NCBI GenBank assembly: GCA_002371825.1
Contig: DFHF01000031.1
Location: 1-58,957 of the forward strand
DNA length: 58,957 bases
Direction of reading: 5' to 3'
Source of the DNA: Ruminococcus flavefaciens
Lineage (GTDB): Bacteria; Bacillota; Clostridia; Oscillospirales; Ruminococcaceae
The notes under the pieces were generated by a model. That model was not told the origin of the DNA. It was given only the letters and a program-made list of their open reading frames with translations, and did not search any database. This document shows positions 16,019 to 22,085 of the stretch, one piece after another. The translations under genes were made by a program, and so were the position numbers. How positions within the stretch are numbered: the first letter of the stretch is position 1; the number at the start of each line of letters is the position of its first letter.

Positions 16019-17014
16019 TCAGTTCTCCTTCCTGTACTTTCCGATCAGCTCAGCCTGCCGCTGTATCCTCTCTTTTGCCATCTGACGCAAGTGCGGCGGC
16101 CCCATTATCTCGATCACAGGCCCGAAACTAAGCAGTCTTATCAGCAGCTCGGTCTCATCCTGTTCGTCATACCAAAGCTCCACCGTGTACTCTCCTGATA
16201 CAAGATCCCTGACTGTATGCTTCTCATATGATGCAAATTCCAGCATGAAGCGCTCCACTCCGTTCCTTGCAGGTGTTACCCTTATCACTGCCGGTGAACT
16301 GCACTTCCTGCTGAGGAAATATTCTTCCATAGATACAGGAGTGCGGAATGTCCTGCCAGTATCGATAATATTCGTGATCCTTCCGATATTGATTATCCCG
16401 CTGCTCTTTATCCTGTCATTTTTAAGCAGATAGCAATAGGCACGGAATTTGTCATTTTTGGGCGAGTACTCCAGTTTGAGCAGTACGAATTTGCCGCCCA
16501 TTCTTCTTCCGTGTCCTGAAACAAAATCGATGTATAAGATCTTCCTTTTCTTTACAGCTTCAAGAACCATCCGGAAATGTTTTATGTAAGAACTGCTGAG
16601 ATAGTCGTCGCTGTCAGAAAAACGATCCGTAAAACCAAAATGCTCCCTGCTGTAAAGCGGACTCACATCTCCCAGCCTCTTTTCAAGCTCCGATATCGTA
16701 TCATCGTCCATGAACAGCCTTATTCTCGGGTCAGCAAGCTTTGCTTTCAGCCACATTTTCTGTAGTTTTGTAAGTACCTTCACAGGCGGGTAATTGGTTA
16801 TCCTTTTTAGCTTTCCGTCAGATGTCCTGCTGAAAAGTCCCCAGTCCTCGTCTCCGGGAATGAGCTTCTGAGGGAGAAAAAGTACAGAATCACGGAATCC
16901 CTCCCGCTGAACTGTATCCCGGACTGTCTTATCATCAGTGACCTCCTTTTCAAGCAGCTTTGCTGCTATCCGGAAATATGTACCATATATCTCACTGAAT
17001 ATGTTCATTTTCAT
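16019..17014 (-). CDS. WYL-domain protein (second of a pair)
   Basis: 331 aa from ATG 17014 (GTG at 17017 and ATG at 17008 are alternatives). WYL domains are SH3-like ligand sensors usually fused to DNA-binding domains in regulators of DNA damage and phage defence. The WYL core is near residues 170-240 (KRKILYIDFVSGHG, KFVLLKLEYSPKNDKFRAYCY), followed by a WCX-like C-terminal region (EYTVELWYDEQDETELLIRL, FGPVIEIMGPP, REN-like QAELIGKY end). The N-terminal ~150 residues lack an obvious classical HTH. Starts inside the upstream WYL gene (25-bp overlap), so the two are translationally coupled and may form a heterodimer, as the WYL pair PafB/PafC does. Confidence 0.82.
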   Translation of the reverse strand: MKMNIFSEIYGTYFRIAAKLLEKEVTDDKTVRDTVQREGFRDSVLFLPQKLIPGDEDWGLFSRTSDGKLKRITNYPPVKVLTKLQKMWLKAKLADPRIRLFMDDDTISELEKRLGDVSPLYSREHFGFTDRFSDSDDYLSSSYIKHFRMVLEAVKKRKILYIDFVSGHGRRMGGKFVLLKLEYSPKNDKFRAYCYLLKNDRIKSSGIINIGRITNIIDTGRTFRTPVSMEEYFLSRKCSSPAVIRVTPARNGVERFMLEFASYEKHTVRDLVSGEYTVELWYDEQDETELLIRLLSFGPVIEIMGPPHLRQMAKERIQRQAELIGKYRKEN

Positions 17015-18266
17015 CACCGCCGTACATTCTGTTCATTCTTGCTATATCGCTGCAGAATCTCTCCCGGACACTGTCTGCTCCGCCCTCTATCCGCACTATC
17101 CTGCCTATGAAGGTCTTTGCCCAGTGCATAAGCTCGTTAGGGTCAAAAACATCAGCTGTCAGAGTATATAGATTTTCTCCGGTCCTTTCAAGGGTACAGC
17201 AGCGTTTCTCACGTTCAAGACGTTCTATTATATAAGGTTCTTTTTTCTCATCAGCAAAAAATACTATCTTCATCGGAGTTACCGTCCCTGTCTCCCGGCG
17301 CATACCGAATGATACACCAAAGCAGCGTGACATATTTCTGTCGAATTTAGCTTTAAGAGAATCGTAATCCTCATACACGCTGCCCTTTTTTGCCGTTTTC
17401 ATATAGTCAAGCCGGAATGCCGTGAACCTGTTCAGTCCAGGGATGTATGCTGCAAGATAGCGTCGTCCGGTCTGTACGGAAACAAGTATCTTCATTGGTA
17501 CGACCTGATTCTCCGTACCAAGAACATCTCCCTCATTCCGCCTTTTGGCTGAAAATGTCCGGAAGGAAACATACCGCTTTTCATCCATAGCAGCCAGCAG
17601 CTCCGGCAGCAGTATATCCTCAAGAGTATGGATGATATAGTTATGCTTTATAAAGAAAAGCTCATTTTTGCGGCCAAGCATTTTCAAGATGCTGTTGCCT
17701 ATAATTCCAAAATGCTGCGTTTCAGAAAAGAACTGCATCGCTTCATCAAATCCTGCAAGGTCATTAAAATAACATTCCGCATCGTCCTGCGACAGTGAGT
17801 AATACAGCGTCTTCCCCTGCTTTTCCGATATTATGATGCCTTCATCGGTGTACTCCTTCAGCTTGTTGCGGACAGTCTGCTCATCAAAAAGCTGACCGTA
17901 ATCCGTGTTCAGTAAATCTGTTATATCTTTCAGAGTACGCTTCTGTCCGTCATGAAGCACATCTGTTATAAGGAAATGGAGCCTGATATCGTTATCTGTA
18001 AAGCTCCTGGAGTAATAGGCATTGTAAAGCGGATTCTCTGAGATGTGTCCGCTGTCAACTGATATCGAGACGCTCCTTCCACGGACTGAGTCGTCATAGC
18101 GCATATATTCACTCATCCAGCTCTCTGCCCGGCGCTTTTCGTCGCCATAGGTGCGTATGCTCTTGCGGCCAAAATCGCTCCGCACCTTGCAGCCGTATAT
18201 AAAAAAGTCCCTGACGTAATCTCGGGTCTTATCGAAATTCTTGATTAGCTCGGAAAATCCTGCCAT
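16992..18266 (-). CDS. WYL-domain transcriptional regulator (first of a pair)
   Basis: 424 aa from ATG 18266, correctly spaced from AAGGAG (GTG at 18275 is too close). N-terminal region includes a winged-helix candidate near residues 90-150 (LKDITDLLNTDYGQLFDEQT, VRNKLKEYTDEGIIISEKQG). The WYL domain is near residues 240-310 (RYVSFRTFSAKRRNEG, VVPMKILVSVQTGRRYLAAY) and a WCX domain follows (TPMKIVFFADEKKEP ... HWAKTFIGRIVRIEGG). First gene of a WYL-WYL-HD operon reading away from rtcB from a promoter at 18292-18320, so it most likely controls the divergent rtcB transcript. The ligand is unknown; WYL regulators of known type sense nucleic-acid damage products. Confidence 0.85.
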   Translation of the reverse strand: MAGFSELIKNFDKTRDYVRDFFIYGCKVRSDFGRKSIRTYGDEKRRAESWMSEYMRYDDSVRGRSVSISVDSGHISENPLYNAYYSRSFTDNDIRLHFLITDVLHDGQKRTLKDITDLLNTDYGQLFDEQTVRNKLKEYTDEGIIISEKQGKTLYYSLSQDDAECYFNDLAGFDEAMQFFSETQHFGIIGNSILKMLGRKNELFFIKHNYIIHTLEDILLPELLAAMDEKRYVSFRTFSAKRRNEGDVLGTENQVVPMKILVSVQTGRRYLAAYIPGLNRFTAFRLDYMKTAKKGSVYEDYDSLKAKFDRNMSRCFGVSFGMRRETGTVTPMKIVFFADEKKEPYIIERLEREKRCCTLERTGENLYTLTADVFDPNELMHWAKTFIGRIVRIEGGADSVRERFCSDIARMNRMYGGDENEHIQ

Positions 18267-18291
18267 TTTTTTCACTCCTTCCTACATTTAT

Positions 18292-18320
18292 AGTTTAACA
18301 GAAAAAATCCCTTTTGGCAA
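18292..18320 (-). promoter_or_regulatory. Promoter of the WYL-WYL-HD operon
   Basis: Minus strand TTGCCA (18320-18315), 17-bp spacer, TAAACT (18297-18292). On the other strand TATACT (18377-18382) is a likely -10 for rtcB with no good -35, as expected for an activated promoter. Confidence 0.65.
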
Positions 18321-18411
18321 TACGATAATGAGTGTGTGCAGAAAAAATTATATGATTATTTCCATTTCCTGTGTTATACTTAAGTCAAGCTAAAGGAAAG
18401 AAGTGAAGAAA

Positions 18412-19647
18412 ATGTTCGTACATTACAAAAAGAATGAAAATATGCTCCCCATAAAGATATGGCAGACAGATATTGAGGCTGTCGGCGAAAAATGTATCGA
18501 ACAGGCGGAGCACCTTGCAAAACTCCCATTCGCTCACAAGTGGATAGCTCTTATGCCCGATACCCACGCAGGCAAGGGAATGCCGATAGGCGGAGTTATC
18601 GCCTGCGAGGACGTTGTTATCCCCAATGCTGTTGGTGTTGATATCGGCTGCGGAATGGCCTACGTCCAGACAGATATCCCGGTGGCTCTGCTCCGTGAGA
18701 CTGTTACAGGCAGCGGAAATCTTGTGCAGACAATCTGCGGCGATATTCTGAGAAATATACCTACAGGTTTTGCACACTACAAGACTCCACAGCAGTCGGA
18801 GGTACTTGACAGAGCCAAGGCTGATATGAATCAGTATGAAGCTGACAAGGAGCTCATCCCTCAGATAGAGGAAGGCTACTTTCAGGCAGGTACTCTCGGC
18901 GGAGGAAATCATTTCATAGAGCTCCAGCAGGACGATAACGGTATGTGCGGCATAATGCTCCACTCCGGAAGCCGTCACTTCGGAAATATAGTGGGACAGT
19001 ACTTCAATCAAATCGCACATGAACTCAACGACAAGTGGTTCTCACAAGTTCCCGGAGAGTGGAATCTCCCCTTCCTTCCGGTGGATACCGACGAGGGAAA
19101 GAGATATCTTGCATGGATGCAGCTCTGTATGGATTTCGCCTACGAAAACCGTGGCATAATGTTGGAAAAGGTCAAGGCGATCTTCTCAAAGCACATTGAA
19201 AAGCACACAGGCATCGTTCCCGAATTTTCCGGTGAGATAAACTGCCACCATAATTATGCGGCTCTCGAAAATCACTTCGGAAAGAATGTCTGGGTACACA
19301 GAAAGGGCGCTATCCGTGCCCGTGAAGGTGACATGGGAATTATTCCCGGAGCTATGGGCTCATACAGCTATATAGTCCGTGGAAAGGGCTGCCCCGACAG
19401 CTTTATGTCCTCTTCCCACGGTGCCGGCAGAGCTTACTCCCGGACTGCTGCACTTGATAAGTTCTCCGTTGAATCTGTAATGGTGGACTTAAAGGAGCAG
19501 AATGTGGTACTTGCTAAGAATAAGAAGTCCGATGTCGCTGAGGAATCACGGTTCGCATATAAGGACATCAACGATGTCATGTTCAATCAGACTGACCTTA
19601 CAGAGCCTGTAAAAAAGCTCTTCACCGTCGGTGTTGTAAAGGGTTGA
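18412..19647 (+). CDS. rtcB: RNA-splicing ligase RtcB
   Basis: 411 aa from ATG 18412 (AGGAAAG at 18394; an in-frame GTG at 18403 sits too near the RBS). RtcB joins RNA 3'-phosphate or 2',3'-cyclic phosphate ends to 5'-OH ends using GTP and Mn2+, reversing the cuts made by anticodon nucleases and other endoribonucleases. Landmarks: MPDTHAGKGMPIGG (~residue 44), NAVGVDIGCGM with the metal Cys (~residue 71), GGGNHFIEL (~residue 166), HSGSRHFGN (~residue 187), NCHHNYA (~residue 281) and SSSHGAGRAYSR, containing the guanylylated His (~residue 340). No archease gene is nearby. Divergent from the WYL operon; followed after 3 nt by the structured RNA array. Confidence 0.96.
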   Translation: MFVHYKKNENMLPIKIWQTDIEAVGEKCIEQAEHLAKLPFAHKWIALMPDTHAGKGMPIGGVIACEDVVIPNAVGVDIGCGMAYVQTDIPVALLRETVTGSGNLVQTICGDILRNIPTGFAHYKTPQQSEVLDRAKADMNQYEADKELIPQIEEGYFQAGTLGGGNHFIELQQDDNGMCGIMLHSGSRHFGNIVGQYFNQIAHELNDKWFSQVPGEWNLPFLPVDTDEGKRYLAWMQLCMDFAYENRGIMLEKVKAIFSKHIEKHTGIVPEFSGEINCHHNYAALENHFGKNVWVHRKGAIRAREGDMGIIPGAMGSYSYIVRGKGCPDSFMSSSHGAGRAYSRTAALDKFSVESVMVDLKEQNVVLAKNKKSDVAEESRFAYKDINDVMFNQTDLTEPVKKLFTVGVVKG

Positions 19648-19650
19648 TAT

Positions 19651-19717
19651 TTCGTCACTTACAGCAGACAGAGGCAGTTCTTTCAAGAACGGGTTCAACT
19701 CCCAAAAAAGTGACGAG
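19651..19717 (+). ncRNA. Array element E1 (D-armless tRNA-like)
   Basis: Closing stem CGTCACTT (19653-19660) / AAGTGACG (19708-19715), extendable by two pairs. Then ACAGCAG, a hairpin GTTC/GAAC (19677-19690) whose apical sequence CTTTCAA has the layout of an anticodon loop with UUC (Glu) at the anticodon position, though its outer bases can pair and leave a 6-nt loop. Immediately next, GGG-TTCAACT-CCC (19691-19703) is a T-arm-like hairpin with the TTCRANY loop but only 3 bp. Overall resembles a tRNA without a D arm. Confidence 0.65.
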
Positions 19718-19720
19718 TTT

Positions 19721-19769
19721 AAGGCACAAACAGCAGTCAACATTATCCTGTCAAGATAAAACGTGCCTT
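19721..19769 (+). ncRNA. Array element E2 (anticodon-arm-like, GUC)
   Basis: Closing stem AAGGCAC (19721-19727) / GTGCCTT (19763-19769); ACAGCAG at 19730-19736; inner hairpin TTATC (19743-19747) / GATAA (19755-19759), 5 bp with 7-nt loop CTGTCAA: U at position 33, GUC (Asp) at 34-36, A at 37. A T-run follows (19771-19776), so it could also act as a weak terminator. Confidence 0.68.
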
Positions 19770-19776
19770 GTTTTTT

Positions 19777-19820
19777 AAGAGTTCACGGCATGACCGAAAG
19801 TTATGCCGCTGAACGATCTT
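19777..19820 (+). ncRNA. Array element E3 (long bulged hairpin)
   Basis: AAGA / TCTT at the ends, then GTTCA/TGAAC and CGGCAT/ATGCCG, giving a 15-bp helix with a GA bulge and a single bulged C (19809) on the 3' side; loop of 11 nt. No ACAGCAG. Bulged-C helices are what Ro60 binds in vertebrate Y RNAs, an analogy only. Confidence 0.6.
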
Positions 19821-19824
19821 CTCT

Positions 19825-19879
19825 AAGACGTGAACTGCATTTTTTTCATTATTTATTGAAATTATCATTTACACGTCTT
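19825..19879 (+). ncRNA. Array element E4 (degenerate member)
   Basis: Closing stem AAGACGTG (19825-19832) / CACGTCTT (19872-19879), 8 bp. The interior is A/T-rich with a 5-bp hairpin TTTCA/TGAAA and an 8-nt loop; ACAGCAG is replaced by AACTGCA. No clear anticodon-like loop. Confidence 0.55.
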
Positions 19880-19888
19880 GTATTCTTT

Positions 19889-19949
19889 AAGGCGCATACA
19901 GCAGTCAACCTGACTATGCTGTTAACGTAGTATCACTTTCATGCGCCTT
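19889..19949 (+). ncRNA. Array element E5 (anticodon-arm-like, GUU)
   Basis: Closing stem AAGGCGCAT (19889-19897) / ATGCGCCTT (19941-19949), 9 bp; ACAGCAG at 19898-19904; inner hairpin ACTATG (19913-19918) / CGTAGT (19926-19931) with one G-U pair and 7-nt loop CTGTTAA, the same as the anticodon loop of bacterial tRNA-Asn(GUU). Confidence 0.7.
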
Positions 19950-19952
19950 GCT

Positions 19953-20001
19953 AAGACGCAAACAGCAGTTATAATACATATGGAATTGTATATTGCGTCT
20001 T
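19953..20001 (+). ncRNA. Array element E6
   Basis: Closing stem AAGACGCAA (19953-19961) / TTGCGTCTT (19993-20001), 9 bp; ACAGCAG at 19962-19968; inner 5-bp hairpin ATACA (19974-19978) / TGTAT (19987-19991) with an 8-nt loop TATGGAAT. If read as an anticodon loop with one extra base, U33-GGA-A37 (Ser) would be displayed, but this is less convincing than E2 and E5. Confidence 0.62.
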
Positions 20002-20008
20002 GTTAATT

Positions 20009-20105
20009 CAGTCACCATACGGCTCTGACAGCATTATTTTTTGGGACGCAGAGAGCTTTCCTACGGGTCAAAGCACTGTGAAAAAATGAGCCGTGAAGAT
20101 GACTG
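20009..20105 (+). ncRNA. Array element E7 (97-nt complex fold)
   Basis: CAGTC (20009-20013) / GACTG (20101-20105), internal loop, ACGGCTC (20019-20025) / GAGCCGT (20088-20094), then ACAGCA at 20028-20033 in the 5' bulge, TTTTTT / AAAAAA, CGCAG / CTGTG (one G-U) and an apical GCTTTCC-TACG-GG..AAAGC hairpin with a UC bulge. Five stacked helices in one coaxial arrangement; the largest and least tRNA-like member. Confidence 0.58.
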
Positions 20106-20119
20106 CCATCAAAAAACAT

Positions 20120-20201
20120 AAGTCAGCAACAGCAGAATGATAATTGGTTTTTTGCAGGTTCAAATCCTGCCCTGCGGCAGCGTATGGTTTAATGCTGACT
20201 T
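20120..20201 (+). ncRNA. Array element E8 with canonical T arm
   Basis: Closing stem AAGTCAGCA (20120-20128) / TGCTGACTT (20193-20201), 9 bp; ACAGCAG at 20129-20135. Inside, GCAGG-TTCAAAT-CCTGC (20154-20170) is a perfect tRNA T arm: 5-bp stem and 7-nt TTCRANY loop. No 7-bp acceptor or D arm fits around it, so it is a mimic rather than a tRNA gene. Ends 3 nt before the AAAGGAG of the DUF2828 gene and could hide or expose that RBS. Confidence 0.66.
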
Positions 20202-20216
20202 GAAAGGAGTATCACT

Positions 20217-21686
20217 ATGCTTAACTTTTTAAAGAATGAAGCAAATTCTACATATACTGAGAACGGTGCTCTGGCTTACCGTTCAACACAGTCTTTCTGC
20301 CTGGATATGTTCTTCAAGGCTGGCGCTATGCGTAATTCTTCTGCAAAGGAAATTGCAGAGACTGTTGCCCGTGCCTATGCTGAGGACCCCGATAAGACTA
20401 TGAAGATAATCTTCTTCGCCCGTGACGCAAGAGGCGGTCTGGGTGAGAGACGTTTCTTCCGCATAGCAGTATCTGCTCTTATGGAGTTCGCTCCTGAGGC
20501 AGTCCGCAGAAATCTCGAATTCTTCCCTGAGTACGGCCGTTTCGATGACCTTTGTGTACTGCTGGGAACTCCTCTTGAAAAGGATGCTGCTGAGATAATA
20601 GACACTCAGCTCCGCTTTGACAAGGCTTCTATGGCCACAGGCGGCAAGGTATCTCTGCTTGCAAAGTGGATGCCCTCCGTTAATGCCTCCTCAAAGGAGA
20701 CAAGAAATATGGGCAGAAGACTTGCAGGTCTGCTGGGAATGTCTGAGCCTGAGTACAGACGTACACTGGCCTCTCTCCGCAAGTATTCCGATATCCTGGA
20801 AAATCGCCTCCGTGAGCGTGACTACACCTTCAACTACGAGGTACAGCCCTCCTGCGCCATGTTCAAGTACCGCAAGGCCTTCATACGCAACGACGGCGAA
20901 CGCTATACTCAGTTCCTGAATAAGGTCAATTCCGGCGAGGCTAAGCTCAATGCAGACCGCCTGTATCCCTACGATATCGTCCGCAAGGCTATAGAGGGAA
21001 ATATCTCTGAGGCTGAAAGAATATCTCTGGATACCGCATGGAAGTCACTCCCCGACCTGTCTGCTGCAAAGAGGGAAAATGCTATAGCAGTTATCGACGG
21101 CTCCGGCTCAATGAACTGCGGCTGCGGCATACGTCCTATTGATGCCGCTCTGTCACTGGGTATCTACTTCGCAGAACACAATACAGGTGCTTTCGCAAAC
21201 CACTTCATAACCTTCTCTCAAACTCCCCGTCTGGTCGAGATAAAGGGCAGGGATATCGTTGAAAAGGCAAGATACTGCCGTACCTTCAACGAGATAGCAA
21301 ACACCGACCTGGAAGCTGTCTTCAAGCTGATACTTAAGACTGCTATAAAGAACCATGTCCCTCAGTCTGAGCTGCCTGCAAAGATATACATAATATCTGA
21401 TATGCAGTTCGACTACTGCGTCACCGGCGGCAACAATAATGTTCTGTTCCAGGCTGTCAGAACACTCTACCGTCAGTACGGCTACACCCTTCCCGAAGTA
21501 ATATTCTGGAACGTAAACAGCCGCTCAGACGCAATGCCTGTCACTCGCTCTGAGACCGGTGCAGCACTGGTCTCCGGCTACTCCACCGCAGTATTCGATA
21601 TGGTCATGGGCGGAGAATGCTCCCCCGAATCTGTCATGGACAGGATCCTTGCATCAGAAAGATATGCGGTAATAACTGCGGCATAA
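20217..21686 (+). CDS. DUF2828 / TROVE-like vWA protein (Ro60-like RNA-binding candidate)
   Basis: 489 aa. An N-terminal helical-repeat region (~1-280: TMKIIFFARDARGGLGERRF, FFPEYGRFDDLCVLLG, KVSLLAKWMPSVNASS, YTQFLNKVNSGEAKLNADRL) is followed by a von Willebrand A domain (~290-485) with a complete MIDAS start, VIDGSGSMNC (DxSxS), and IISDMQFD. This matches DUF2828 proteins, whose helical-plus-vWA layout parallels TROVE/Ro60 (Rsr), the ring protein that holds Y RNA and misfolded or fragmented RNA. In Salmonella the RNA-repair operon pairs Rsr and Y RNAs with RtcB; here a Ro60-like protein, an RNA array and RtcB are likewise linked. RBS AAAGGAG at 20203-20209. Terminator 65 bp downstream. RNA binding is inferred. 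Confidence 0.82.
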   Translation: MLNFLKNEANSTYTENGALAYRSTQSFCLDMFFKAGAMRNSSAKEIAETVARAYAEDPDKTMKIIFFARDARGGLGERRFFRIAVSALMEFAPEAVRRNLEFFPEYGRFDDLCVLLGTPLEKDAAEIIDTQLRFDKASMATGGKVSLLAKWMPSVNASSKETRNMGRRLAGLLGMSEPEYRRTLASLRKYSDILENRLRERDYTFNYEVQPSCAMFKYRKAFIRNDGERYTQFLNKVNSGEAKLNADRLYPYDIVRKAIEGNISEAERISLDTAWKSLPDLSAAKRENAIAVIDGSGSMNCGCGIRPIDAALSLGIYFAEHNTGAFANHFITFSQTPRLVEIKGRDIVEKARYCRTFNEIANTDLEAVFKLILKTAIKNHVPQSELPAKIYIISDMQFDYCVTGGNNNVLFQAVRTLYRQYGYTLPEVIFWNVNSRSDAMPVTRSETGAALVSGYSTAVFDMVMGGECSPESVMDRILASERYAVITAA

Positions 21687-21750
21687 TACAGGAGCTATAG
21701 ATTCTTTAGGAATTATTCGGCAGATAAAACATATGTATAATTCAGATCAA

Positions 21751-21784
21751 AATAAGCTGTTACTAAATGTAACAGCTTATTTTA
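21751..21784 (+). terminator. Terminator after the DUF2828 gene
   Basis: AATAAGCTGTTAC (21751-21763) / GTAACAGCTTATT (21769-21781), 13-bp perfect stem, 5-nt loop, short T-run. Closes the rtcB-array-DUF2828 unit. Confidence 0.9.
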
Positions 21785-21870
21785 TATCTTTAATAACGGA
21801 TTTTAAGCGATTATTGACTAAATGAGAAAACATCGGAAATCAAGTAAAAAATCACTTTTGCAATTGCAGT

Positions 21871-21995
21871 TTATATCATAAAAGCGTAAGCGTTATGATA
21901 TAATCGCCTGATATACAGGCAGCAGATCTCTGATCTGCGTATCTGCAAGGGCATTTAAATAAATATATAATGAATGCTTCTGCTTTCATTATATC
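21871..21995. repeat. Multi-hairpin element, possible MITE or structured RNA
   Basis: Four adjacent perfect hairpins in 125 bp: TTATATCATAA/TTATGATATAA (21871-21903), GCCTG/CAGGC (21906-21920), GCAGATC/GATCTGC (21922-21938) and ATATAATGAA/TTCATTATAT (21965-21994). The first and last are inverted, imperfect relatives of each other (AAAAGCGTAAGCGTT versus GAAAGCAGAAGCATT on the opposite strand), as in a small inverted-repeat element. It fills most of the 399-bp gap between the DUF2828 terminator and the hydrolase promoter. No ORF. Confidence 0.5.
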
Positions 21996-22014
21996 AAAAA
22001 ATATTAACAGACTA

Positions 22015-22042
22015 TTGACAATCTAAAATAATATGTTATAAT
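22015..22042 (+). promoter_or_regulatory. Promoter of the secreted hydrolase gene
   Basis: TTGACA (22015-22020), 16-bp spacer, TATAAT (22037-22042). Confidence 0.82.
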
Positions 22043-22085
22043 ATATTTGTTAGTATAATATAACCTAATAACAGGAGGTCATAGT

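Larger units (their letters stand above)
19649..20202 (+). ncRNA. Tiled array of eight structured RNA elements between rtcB and the DUF2828 gene
   Basis: The whole 569-bp gap contains no credible protein but folds, on the coding strand, into eight consecutive elements with 3-18 nt linkers (E1-E8). E2, E3, E4, E5, E6 and E8 begin AAG and end CTT; five of the six CTTs are followed by G. Closing-stem partners change in step from element to element (fourth pair G-C, A-T, A-T, G-C, A-T, T-A), which is compensatory change inside one locus. ACAGCAG follows the 5' stem strand in E1, E2, E5, E6 and E8, and ACAGCA in E7. Inner hairpins look like tRNA anticodon or T arms. The array starts 3 nt after the rtcB stop and ends 3 nt before the DUF2828 RBS, so it probably travels on, or is processed from, the rtcB transcript. 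Family not recognised. Confidence 0.8.

Noticed and set aside
20120..20201. Genuine tRNA genes in the rtcB array
   Set aside because: T arms are present in E8 and (weakly) E1, but no element has a 7-bp acceptor, D arm and variable loop together; closing stems are 8-9 bp.
19649..20202. CRISPR array
   Set aside because: Units differ in length (44-97 nt), the only near-identical segment is 7 nt, and no cas genes are near; the repeated feature is structure, not sequence.
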